Of a DNA stretch of 64,000 nt, positions 16,963 through 25,059 are shown piece by piece. Numbering within the stretch: the first letter of the stretch is position 1; every line of letters starts with the position of its first letter. A program made the translations under genes and the position numbers. Below the pieces are notes generated by a model. That model did no database searches, was not told the DNA's origin, and saw only the letters and a list, made by a program, of their open reading frames with translations. The stretch comes from an uncultured Prevotella sp. (lineage in GTDB: Bacteria > Bacteroidota > Bacteroidia > Bacteroidales > Bacteroidaceae): contig NZ_CAMJOS010000021.1 in the NCBI RefSeq assembly GCF_946407605.1, positions 1 through 64,000 of the forward strand. The letters run 5' to 3'.

Positions 16963-18162
16963 ATGATAGGTGTCGTATATTTAGGAAACAATCCTCAGAC
17001 TGAAGAGCGCTTGAGATACCTGCCCGGTAGGCAAGTGACATTCACAAAGAACTATTTTGAAGCCGCTGAAGAGTGCAAGAAGCATGGTGTCAGCGACCAC
17101 TTCATTTTATTCTTTGAGAAGACCATTCAATCAGAAGATGTCACAGCAATCACCTACCTTCGAAAGATTAGTAACGGCATCTATATCATCCTGCTAACCA
17201 ATCAGTTGGACGACGAGGAACGCAAGGTTTATCAGGAGTGTGGCATCAACGACACACTTGACATCAACGCCCCCGTCACCGTCATCAACAAGAAGTTGCA
17301 GTTCATCTTCGACCGTGAGTCCATTCTGTTCGATGCACAAGTCACCAAGAAGCGTGTGCTCCAGTTCAAGATTCCTCTTTGGAAGCGTATCTTCGACATC
17401 GTATTCTCCCTGCTTGCCATCATCGTACTTTCTCCTGTCATGCTGATTACGGTGATTGCCATCAAGTTGGAGAGTCCTGGCCCTGCCCTGTTTAAGTCCA
17501 AGCGTGTAGGTACCAACTACAAGATTTTCGATTTCCTGAAGTTCCGCTCCATGTACACAGATGCCGAGAAGCGTCTGAAGGAGTTGAGCAAGACCAACAA
17601 CCAATATACTGCTGGTCAAAACGAAAGCGATGTCTTCACCACTACCCCTTCAAGCGAACAGATTAAGCAGCAGATGCCCGATTTGGGTATGGAGGCCGAA
17701 ATGATGATTAGCGATGAGGAAGTTATGCTGATTGGCGACGACTTCGTGGTGGCTGAAAGCGACTTCAGCAAGCAGAAGGAAGATGAAATCAACAATGCGT
17801 TTGTCAAGATTGAGAACGACCCCCGTGTCACCAAAGTGGGCCGTTTCATCCGCAAATACAGCATTGATGAACTGCCACAGCTATTCAACATCCTCAAAGG
17901 CGATATGTCTATTGTCGGCAACCGTCCCCTCCCCCTCTACGAGGCAGAGAAACTGACTATCGACTCCAGCATCGACCGCTTTATGGCTCCTGCCGGACTA
18001 ACAGGCTTATGGCAAGTAGAAGAGCGCGGCAAGGGTGGTACCATGTCTGCAGAGGAGCGCAAGCAACTTGATATCCTCTACGGACAGACCTATAGCTTTG
18101 GCCTGGACATGAAGATAATCTTCCGTACGCTCTTTGCATTCGTACAAAAAGAAAATGTATAA
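16963..18162 (+). CDS. Initiating sugar transferase (polyprenyl-phosphate hexose-1-P transferase) with a receiver-like N-terminal domain
   Basis: Starts repeat-unit assembly by loading a sugar-1-phosphate on undecaprenyl phosphate at the inner membrane. 399 residues. Residues 1-125 look like a degenerate receiver fold ([31 protein letters not shown] resembles the alpha4-beta5 part) with no clear acceptor Asp. The bacterial sugar transferase domain begins at [19 protein letters not shown] (membrane hairpin), then LFKSKRVG and FLKFRSMY. An acidic insert of ~85 residues separates FRSMY from [21 protein letters not shown]. The end has the usual [14 protein letters not shown]. The normal four-helix N-terminal region of WcaJ-type enzymes is absent. 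Confidence 0.9.
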   Translation: MIGVVYLGNNPQTEERLRYLPGRQVTFTKNYFEAAEECKKHGVSDHFILFFEKTIQSEDVTAITYLRKISNGIYIILLTNQLDDEERKVYQECGINDTLDINAPVTVINKKLQFIFDRESILFDAQVTKKRVLQFKIPLWKRIFDIVFSLLAIIVLSPVMLITVIAIKLESPGPALFKSKRVGTNYKIFDFLKFRSMYTDAEKRLKELSKTNNQYTAGQNESDVFTTTPSSEQIKQQMPDLGMEAEMMISDEEVMLIGDDFVVAESDFSKQKEDEINNAFVKIENDPRVTKVGRFIRKYSIDELPQLFNILKGDMSIVGNRPLPLYEAEKLTIDSSIDRFMAPAGLTGLWQVEERGKGGTMSAEERKQLDILYGQTYSFGLDMKIIFRTLFAFVQKENV

Positions 18163-18177
18163 TAATCCTTTTTGAAT

Positions 18178-19140
18178 ATGTTCAAAAAAGTTGCATTATC
18201 CATCCTCGTTTCTGTTTTCTGTGTCGGCACATGGGCGCAGTCAGCTGATGACAGCGGCATCAGTGCAGGTTTCTTTGACTCTAGCCAAGATAGTGAAATC
18301 AATTACTCTGAGTTCAAACTTCCACCTCTGTCTGTTCTTTTTGAGAATGCCAAACAGAATCCCAACATTCTGCTTTTAGCTAAGGAACAAGAAATTGCTC
18401 AGTCCGAGGTGGTTAAACAGAAAAAGCATATATTTTCATACGTTAGTGGTCACGCTAGTGCCAGTTATGGTCTGTCAGACATTTGGAGTGGCGCACAAGG
18501 GACTGGCTATGGTTCTGGTATGGTATGGCAACCTCATTCTTCAGAGCAAAGTTATTGGAATGTGGGGGTCAACGTAAGTGTTCCCTTGGAAGATATTTTG
18601 GATTTGGGGCACGCTGTCAAGCGCAAACGTTTACAAGTGGAGAATGTCCAAATCCAAAAGGATGCTGCGTACGATCAATTAAAGTTGCAAATTGTGACAC
18701 TTTATATCAAAATTACGAATAACTTGACTGCCCTCAAAACCGCTGGTGAAAATGCAGCAGCATATCAAGGTGCCGCTGCACTTAACGAAGTAGAATTTCA
18801 GCATGGAAATATGCAGATTGAGGATTATGCATATACAGGACAACGAGGTCAAGGTTCTGTTAACACCTATCAATCACTATTAACAGAAATAACGACAGAT
18901 ATTGTTACTTTGGAAATTTTGACTCATACACCTATCATCACCAATACAACTACCGACATTACACTTGATTCTTCTGTCGAAAAATCAAAGAAACAGATAG
19001 ACAAGGAAAACAAAGAGGTGGAAAAGCGTATCAAAAAAGCGGTCAAAGAAGAAATGAAATTAGAAAAAGAACAGGCTAAGCAAGAAGAGAAAGCTGCTAA
19101 ACAAGCAGAAAAAGCAGAAATGACTAACAATCCGAAATAA
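18178..19140 (+). CDS. TolC-like outer-membrane protein (short) with a charged coiled-coil tail
   Basis: 320 residues. A signal peptide (MFKKVALSILVSVFCVGTWAQ) precedes a region resembling the TolC/OEP family (LPPLSVLFENAKQNPNILLLAKEQEIAQSE; LQVENVQIQKDAAYDQLKLQ). It has only about one OEP half-repeat in place of two. The last ~55 residues are Lys/Glu/Ala-rich coiled coil. It lies where a Wza-type export protein is normally found, directly before Wzz. A role in export is inference; the short length argues against a complete TolC channel. ATG 18178 preferred over TTG 18172 because it starts the signal peptide. Confidence 0.7.
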   Translation: MFKKVALSILVSVFCVGTWAQSADDSGISAGFFDSSQDSEINYSEFKLPPLSVLFENAKQNPNILLLAKEQEIAQSEVVKQKKHIFSYVSGHASASYGLSDIWSGAQGTGYGSGMVWQPHSSEQSYWNVGVNVSVPLEDILDLGHAVKRKRLQVENVQIQKDAAYDQLKLQIVTLYIKITNNLTALKTAGENAAAYQGAAALNEVEFQHGNMQIEDYAYTGQRGQGSVNTYQSLLTEITTDIVTLEILTHTPIITNTTTDITLDSSVEKSKKQIDKENKEVEKRIKKAVKEEMKLEKEQAKQEEKAAKQAEKAEMTNNPK

Positions 19141-19159
19141 ATAAATTCTATTACCAGCC

Positions 19160-21334
19160 ATGGATATATTCAGATATTTTGTTCGATTTCTATATAAAAT
19201 AAGGTGGTATCTTGTGATCTTACCACTGATTGCTATGGTGGTGGCATGGTTTATGACCCGCAACATGGAACGGCTCTATGATGCCAAGACAACTATCTAC
19301 ACAGGTATGCTAACAGGCTACAACATCGAAGGAGGAACAGGAACTGGTGGTAATCAGCAAACCAACATTGCCAACCTGATGCTAATCATCCAAACAGACA
19401 ACACCATTCATGAGGTTGCGCTCAGATTATTTGCCCGTTGTATGATGTATGGCAATCCCAACAAAGATAACAATTATATTACGGCTGAACATTTCCGTCA
19501 ATTGGATGCTAGCGTACCTGTAGAGGTTAAAAGCCTCATCAATAAGAACAGCGAACAGGAAACCTACAGAAATCTCAAGGCATACGAAAAGCCTACACAG
19601 GACAATTTCTTGTTTGGTCTGTTAAATTTCCATCCTTATTTCAGCGTTAGTAGTATTACCAGCCGCCTTAAGGTTTTGCAACTTGAGTATAGTGACATTA
19701 TTGACATTTCATACTCTAGTAACGACCCTGGTATATGCTATAACACGTTAGACATTTTGAATGAGGTTTTTGCCCGCCAATATCGTGACTTGCGATATGG
19801 TGAGACTCTCAATGTTATTAAGTTCTTTGAAAAAGAAGTAGCTCGTCTATATCGCGTCTTGACAGAAGCAGAAAATGACCTCATCAAGTATAATGTCAAG
19901 CACCGTATCATTAATTATGGAGAACAAACCAAGGTTTTAGCCGGACTCGAGGCCCAGCAACAGGTAAAAGACAACGAACTTCGAATGAATATTGCCACCA
20001 CAGAAGCCTTGATTGCCTATCTGAAGCGACAATTAGGTGATCATGCTAAAATTATAGAATCCAATCAACAATTCACAGCACTAGTTCGCGATATTACTCG
20101 ACTGCAGTCACGTATTGCCAACCTCAAATTAATGAGTAGTGAAAATGGTGGCAACAATAATGAAGCTCAATTGGAATTAGCGAAAGCCGAGCGTCAGTTA
20201 GCAGAAACCACCAAGAAAGTCAAAGAGTTGACACTTGCCATTGAGGCTGCCAACTACAACACAGATACAGGTGTTAAAGCATCTGCATTAGTTGAAAAAT
20301 GGTTGGAACAAGTTCTTTTGTTAGAACAAACCAAAGCCGAATTAAGTGCACAGGATATCATGAAAGAAAGTATCAACAACCAGTTCATCTTCTTTTCTCC
20401 AATTGGTGCCACTTTAGACCGTAAGGACCGTCATATCGGTTTCATTGAAGCTAACTATATCGAAATGCTTAAAGCTCTCAATGCAGCCCGACTACATCAA
20501 CGCAACCTCCAGATGTCCACTGCAGTACTACGCATTCTGAATCCGCCTGTATTCCCCATGAATGCTCAACCAACGAATCGATCGATGATTCTACTTGGTT
20601 CCTTTGCTTTGGCTTTCGTAATGACGGCATTGTATTTCTTAATCATAGAAATGTTAGATCGTACATTGCGTGACCGTATGCGTTCTGAAAAAATCACACA
20701 GATTCCTGTCATGGGCTGCTTCCCCAAGGAAAGCACCTTGCGCTATCGTCGTTTCAATAAAACCATCAGCGATATGGCTTTGCGCCAATTGAGCAAATCG
20801 CTCCTTCCCCATTTTAAAGAAGGCCAGCAGAATGTGCTTAATCTATTATCCACCGATGCAGCCAACGGCAAGAGTTATATTGCTCAGGAATTGGAGAACT
20901 ACTGGCTCAGCCTAGGTCTTCAGGTGCGTCGCCTTACTTATGATGAAGACTTCTTAGCAGAAGACAGCCGTTACCTCATGGCTACTGATATCAAGGACAT
21001 CTGTCCGGACATCATGCCCAACGAGATTGCTATTATAGAGTACCCTAATTTGGACGATAACACTATCTCTACCTCGTTGTTGAATATGGGCACTGTTAAT
21101 TTGATGGTTACCCGTGCCAATCGTACCTGGAAAGATGTTGACCAAAAGGCCCTCAAAGAGATTCAGTCTAGAATTGAGAAAAATGAGACCCTCTTTATGT
21201 ATCTGACAGAGGCCAGTCGATATGCCGTTGAGGAGTTTGTTGGTCAGTTACCTCCCTATACAACATTCAACAACTTTGTCTATCGCATTTCACAGCTCGG
21301 TTTAACTGCCACAGAAAACAATAGAGCGAAGTAG
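19160..21334 (+). CDS. wzz: Wzz/GumC-type polysaccharide co-polymerase with a degenerate C-terminal ATPase domain
   Basis: Controls chain length and export of surface polysaccharide; inner membrane with a large periplasmic loop. 724 residues: TM1 at about 16-35, a long periplasmic region with coiled coil at about 210-400, a Pro-rich stretch before TM2 (about 475-497), then a cytoplasmic domain shaped like a BY-kinase. The P-loop is reduced to TDAANGKSYIA, the Asp-rich Walker A' is replaced by LTYDEDF, and there is no Tyr cluster at the C-terminus, so kinase activity is doubtful. Neighbours (sugar transferase, polymerase, flippase) support the role. Confidence 0.87.
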   Translation: MDIFRYFVRFLYKIRWYLVILPLIAMVVAWFMTRNMERLYDAKTTIYTGMLTGYNIEGGTGTGGNQQTNIANLMLIIQTDNTIHEVALRLFARCMMYGNPNKDNNYITAEHFRQLDASVPVEVKSLINKNSEQETYRNLKAYEKPTQDNFLFGLLNFHPYFSVSSITSRLKVLQLEYSDIIDISYSSNDPGICYNTLDILNEVFARQYRDLRYGETLNVIKFFEKEVARLYRVLTEAENDLIKYNVKHRIINYGEQTKVLAGLEAQQQVKDNELRMNIATTEALIAYLKRQLGDHAKIIESNQQFTALVRDITRLQSRIANLKLMSSENGGNNNEAQLELAKAERQLAETTKKVKELTLAIEAANYNTDTGVKASALVEKWLEQVLLLEQTKAELSAQDIMKESINNQFIFFSPIGATLDRKDRHIGFIEANYIEMLKALNAARLHQRNLQMSTAVLRILNPPVFPMNAQPTNRSMILLGSFALAFVMTALYFLIIEMLDRTLRDRMRSEKITQIPVMGCFPKESTLRYRRFNKTISDMALRQLSKSLLPHFKEGQQNVLNLLSTDAANGKSYIAQELENYWLSLGLQVRRLTYDEDFLAEDSRYLMATDIKDICPDIMPNEIAIIEYPNLDDNTISTSLLNMGTVNLMVTRANRTWKDVDQKALKEIQSRIEKNETLFMYLTEASRYAVEEFVGQLPPYTTFNNFVYRISQLGLTATENNRAK

Positions 21335-21344
21335 TTTGTTGTTC

Positions 21345-22886
21345 ATGAATAATGATTTTAGAAATTTCAATTTCAATTTAACAGGAGGAAGAGTTTCACT
21401 TCTCTTTCTACTCTTTATTTTAGCGATTTATCAATTTATCTTTTCTGGTTTTAATGCGTTTGCAATAATATGTTCTATTCCTTTAATAATACTTTTAATT
21501 ATTGTAGCATTTAAATATCGGATGCTTGCTTTTTGGGCTCTTATACTAGTTAACTATATTGTACAATGGAAGGATTTTCCAAGCTTAAATATACCAGCAT
21601 CTTTATATAATGAACTCTTAGAAATAATTTTACTTTCAATATTAATAATTGATGTAAAAGAAGCTCATTATGAACGTGTTATTAACCTCATGTTTTTTAC
21701 ATTGATTATTTGGTGCAGTTTTTGCACTTTGGAGGTTCTAAATGATACATGTGGTATTGGCATAGATATTGGTGCTTGGTATGCTGCAGCAAGAATGATG
21801 GGGTACCAATTAATTTATGCATTTTTGGTTTTCTCATTATATATTACAACACCCCAAATATTGATAAAATATTTATATATATGGGGAATTCTTGCACTTA
21901 TTGCTGTAATCTGGGCATGGAAGCAAAAAACTTTTGGTTTTACAGATGCAGAGCATCTGTGGATGGAAACAAGAGGAAGAAGCACCCATATTTTGGCTGG
22001 TGGAACATTAATTAGGTATTTTTCAATTTATAGTGATGCAGCTAATTTTGGTATAGGTATAGCTTCTACAGCAGTGGCTTTTATTATTTTTGGCATAACA
22101 AGTAAAATAAAGAAACATAAATATTTCTTTCTAATAATAGGAGCTGCTTGTACTTGGGCAATGTTCCCTTCTGGAACAAGAACTGCTATCGCTTGTTTGA
22201 TGGCAGGATTCATGGCATATATCTTTCTATCAAAATCAATCAAGATTGCCATTCCTTTTTCTATATTTTTTGGGATATTTGTTTTTATCCTTGCTTTTAC
22301 AAATATCGGGAATGGCAACCAACAAATTAGACGTATGCGTTCTGCTTTTGACAGAAATGACGCTTCTGCCAACCAGCGTACACTTAATCAACAAGCCATG
22401 AAGAAATATATGCAAGAAGCCCCATGGGGCATTGGCATGGGTATTGGTTATTTAAATGCTCCTGTCAATAATAAATATACATATATGGCAAAAGTTCCGC
22501 CTGATTCTGAATATGTTTATATATGGATTCATACTGGCATAATTGGAATCACAATATTTTTAATTTGTACAGGATTTATGCTTATTGGGGCATGTCGGAT
22601 TGTCCTGTTTAAGCTTAAAAACCCATCACTCCGCGGTATCGGAGCTGGCTTTTGTTGTGCATTCGTTTCCCAACAGCTCGGTGGATACGGGAACCAAGTA
22701 CTCATGCAATTTCCCAATTGTTTAGTTTTCTACGGAGGTCTAACTATTGTCTATATATTACCTTATATTGAGAAAGAATGGTTAGAATATGAAGAAAAGT
22801 TATTAACCATACAAGAAGAAAGGATACGCCTTAAAAAAGAAAAGAAAAATAAATCAAGGATAAAATCATGGTTAGCATGGAGATAA
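21345..22886 (+). CDS. O-antigen ligase/polymerase-like membrane protein (Wzy candidate)
   Basis: 513 residues with about 12 hydrophobic segments. A large periplasmic loop follows the GNGNQQIRRMRSAFDR region, and PWGIGMGIGYLNAP matches the Wzy_C (O-antigen ligase) pattern. It is the only polymerase-like gene in the operon, so it probably joins repeat units. Base composition is much more AT-rich than its neighbours, as is common for transferred polymerase genes. ATG 21345 chosen over two TTG codons just before it. It overlaps the next gene by 19 bases. Confidence 0.82.
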   Translation: MNNDFRNFNFNLTGGRVSLLFLLFILAIYQFIFSGFNAFAIICSIPLIILLIIVAFKYRMLAFWALILVNYIVQWKDFPSLNIPASLYNELLEIILLSILIIDVKEAHYERVINLMFFTLIIWCSFCTLEVLNDTCGIGIDIGAWYAAARMMGYQLIYAFLVFSLYITTPQILIKYLYIWGILALIAVIWAWKQKTFGFTDAEHLWMETRGRSTHILAGGTLIRYFSIYSDAANFGIGIASTAVAFIIFGITSKIKKHKYFFLIIGAACTWAMFPSGTRTAIACLMAGFMAYIFLSKSIKIAIPFSIFFGIFVFILAFTNIGNGNQQIRRMRSAFDRNDASANQRTLNQQAMKKYMQEAPWGIGMGIGYLNAPVNNKYTYMAKVPPDSEYVYIWIHTGIIGITIFLICTGFMLIGACRIVLFKLKNPSLRGIGAGFCCAFVSQQLGGYGNQVLMQFPNCLVFYGGLTIVYILPYIEKEWLEYEEKLLTIQEERIRLKKEKKNKSRIKSWLAWR

Positions 22887-23806
22887 GGTTGTCTATCATT
22901 ACTGTCAATTACAATGGACTCAACGACACCTGTGCATTGATTGACACCATCCCCTTCAATGACGATTTGGAGGTGATAGTGGTAGATAATGCTTCTAAAA
23001 AAGATGAAGCCTCCATCATCGAGAACCGCTATCCCGGAGTCAAGGTTATTCGTTCCAAAGAAAACCTTGGCTTTGCTGGCGGCAATAACTCAGGAATCAA
23101 GGCTGCTCGTGGCAAATATCTCTTTTTCATCAACAACGACACCATATTCAGCCCTCAGCCCTCAGCCATCAGACCTCAGACCTCAGACCTCAGCCATCTT
23201 ATCAATCGTTTGGAGTCCTCTCCAAAGATTGGGATCGTCTGTCCGAAGATTCGTTTCGCCTGGGACAATAACCCCATCCAATTTGCAGGCTACACCCCAC
23301 TCTCTCGCGTTACCATGCGAAATCGTTCCATCGGATATGGTGAGGAAGATCGAGGGCAGTATGACACAGCTCACCCAACCCCTTATGCTCATGGGGCTGC
23401 TATGATGGTGAAACGTGAAGCCATTGAGAAAGTTGGGCTGATGCCGGAATACTATTTCCTATATTACGAAGAGTTGGACTGGTCCATGATGTTTAAGCGG
23501 GCAGGATATGACATTTGGTACGAACCGGCTTGTACCATCTACCACAAAGAAAGTCAATCAACTGGTCAGGAAAGCCCTCTGAAGGCATATTACTTGACCC
23601 GAAACCGCTTACTGTTTGCCAAGCGCAACATCCAAGGTATACAAAAATACATAACATATTGCTATCTTATTGGCATCGTTGCTGTGAGAGACATCATGAA
23701 ACATGCCACAAAAGGCAATCCCACCCTCTTACGTGCCACATACAAGGGCATTCGCGATTTTCTCGTTCAGCCAGAAGGCACGCCATTACAAAGCGAAGCG
23801 ACATAA
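22868..23806 (+). CDS. Family 2 glycosyltransferase (rhamnosyltransferase-like) with a repeat-encoded insertion
   Basis: 312 residues, GT-A fold, cytoplasmic face. Marks are LSIITVNYNG at the start, VVDNASKKDE, LGFAGGNNSGIK, the metal motif in FFINNDT (about residue 95) and EELDWSMMFKRAGY. Directly after the metal motif comes a 14-residue Pro/Ser/Gln stretch encoded by exactly six 7-bp units. Family members usually go straight from NNDT to a short loop and helix here. An alternative ATG lies three codons on. Acceptor and donor cannot be read from sequence. Confidence 0.9.
   Translation: MVSMEIRLSIITVNYNGLNDTCALIDTIPFNDDLEVIVVDNASKKDEASIIENRYPGVKVIRSKENLGFAGGNNSGIKAARGKYLFFINNDTIFSPQPSAIRPQTSDLSHLINRLESSPKIGIVCPKIRFAWDNNPIQFAGYTPLSRVTMRNRSIGYGEEDRGQYDTAHPTPYAHGAAMMVKREAIEKVGLMPEYYFLYYEELDWSMMFKRAGYDIWYEPACTIYHKESQSTGQESPLKAYYLTRNRLLFAKRNIQGIQKYITYCYLIGIVAVRDIMKHATKGNPTLLRATYKGIRDFLVQPEGTPLQSEAT
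23152..23193 (+). repeat. 7-bp tandem tract (6 units CCCTCAG/ACCTCAG) inside a glycosyltransferase
   Basis: 42 bp, six units, in frame (14 codons). Read on the coding strand it carries TCA, not TGA, so the frame stays open. Confidence 0.9.
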
Positions 23807-23810
23807 ATAA

Positions 23811-23838
23811 TTTTCAACTTTCAATTCTCAATTTTCAA
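23811..23838 (+). repeat. 7-bp tandem tract (4 units TTTTCAA/CTTTCAA) between glycosyltransferases
   Basis: 28 bp starting eight bases after the stop codon of the upstream gene, filling most of the 41-bp gap. Confidence 0.85.
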
Positions 23839-23847
23839 CTCGAATAG

Positions 23848-25059
23848 ATGGATTTCTGGTGGATACTATATATCATTGACGGCTTGCTGTTTTTGCCCAT
23901 CGCAATCACAGTATTATATATATTGGCATTCTCTATCATTGCCCTTTTCAAGCATAATCGAGAAATCAAAAAAGCCAAGGAGCTAAACCGTTATATCGTA
24001 CTGATACCCTCTTACAAAAGCGGCAAGAGAGTTCTCGAAACCGTGAATGCTGTTTTGGGACAGACCTACAACCAGCGCAATTTTGATATTGTAGTCATTG
24101 CTGACCATGAAAGCGAGATGATCAATATGCGCTTAGCCCAGATGCCCATCACTCTGTTAACACCGAATTTTGATGTAAGTTCGAAAGCCAAGTCTTTACA
24201 ATATGCCATCCTGAATTTACCCCAGTTTAAAATTTATGACGCAGTGATCATCCTCGATGCTGGTAATATCGTTGACCCAGACTTCTTGGAACTTGTCAAC
24301 GATGCCTATGACACCTCTGGTTCGAAAGCCATACAGACTCACCGAGTTGCAAGGAATCGCGATACATCTATAGCTCGTATGGATGCCACTTTCGAAGAAA
24401 TCAATAATACCATTTTCCGTTCAGCCCATCTGGTAGTAGGACTGTCCGCAGCATTAAACAGCTCCGGATCTATTTTTAATTTTGTCTGGTTCAAACAAAA
24501 CATCATGAAGATTCGTTCCATGGTTGGAGAAGACAAGGAGTTGGAAGGCATGCTTGTGCACGATGGTATCTTTATCGATTATTTTGAAGACATCCATGTG
24601 TACGATGAGAAGACGCGGAATATTAAAGACTTTAACAACCAGCGTGGACGATGGACCTACATCCAGTTGCACTCACTTTTGAACAACATCCATTTCCTGC
24701 CATCAGGATTTATGAACAGCCAATACGACCAGATAGATAAAATCATTCAATGGATGCTGATTCCACGCACCATCATGATGGGCGTTATGGCCATTATGAG
24801 TATGACACTTCCATTTATCTATTTAACTTTGGCAATCAAATGGTGGATAGCAGCAGCCATTGTACTATTCGCATTCTCCTTGGCTACGCCAAACTACTTG
24901 GTCGATAAGCACTGGGATCGAGATTATCTCAATGCCCCTCTGATTACAGTTGGTGCTATCTTTAACATCTTTAGGGCTGGTAGGGACGAAGCTGGCAATC
25001 GCTTAGATACATTCAGTCATCTCATTCATAAATTAGAATTTAAAAAGAAAAAGAAGTGA
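23848..25059 (+). CDS. Membrane-anchored family 2 glycosyltransferase (paralogue of next gene)
   Basis: 403 residues. TM segment at about 10-33 (LFLPIAITVLYILAFSIIAL), a GT-A domain (about 48-300: VLIPSYKSGKRVLETV, VVIADHE, VIILDAGNIV as the metal motif, QRGRWTYIQ as the QxxRW motif), and two or three C-terminal membrane segments (about 310-365). The layout is that of processive GT2 enzymes. It shares clear similarity over its whole length with the following gene, so the two arose by tandem duplication. Its stop overlaps the next start by four bases. Confidence 0.9.
   Translation: MDFWWILYIIDGLLFLPIAITVLYILAFSIIALFKHNREIKKAKELNRYIVLIPSYKSGKRVLETVNAVLGQTYNQRNFDIVVIADHESEMINMRLAQMPITLLTPNFDVSSKAKSLQYAILNLPQFKIYDAVIILDAGNIVDPDFLELVNDAYDTSGSKAIQTHRVARNRDTSIARMDATFEEINNTIFRSAHLVVGLSAALNSSGSIFNFVWFKQNIMKIRSMVGEDKELEGMLVHDGIFIDYFEDIHVYDEKTRNIKDFNNQRGRWTYIQLHSLLNNIHFLPSGFMNSQYDQIDKIIQWMLIPRTIMMGVMAIMSMTLPFIYLTLAIKWWIAAAIVLFAFSLATPNYLVDKHWDRDYLNAPLITVGAIFNIFRAGRDEAGNRLDTFSHLIHKLEFKKKKK

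Noticed and set aside
16963..18162. Sugar transferase insert (about residues 215-285) as a frameshift artefact
   Set aside because: The frame is continuous, and the catalytic motifs on both sides are intact, so it is a real acidic insertion.
23152..23193. Heptamer tracts as a possible CRISPR array
   Set aside because: Units are 7 bp with no spacers and there are no cas genes; the period is far too short.
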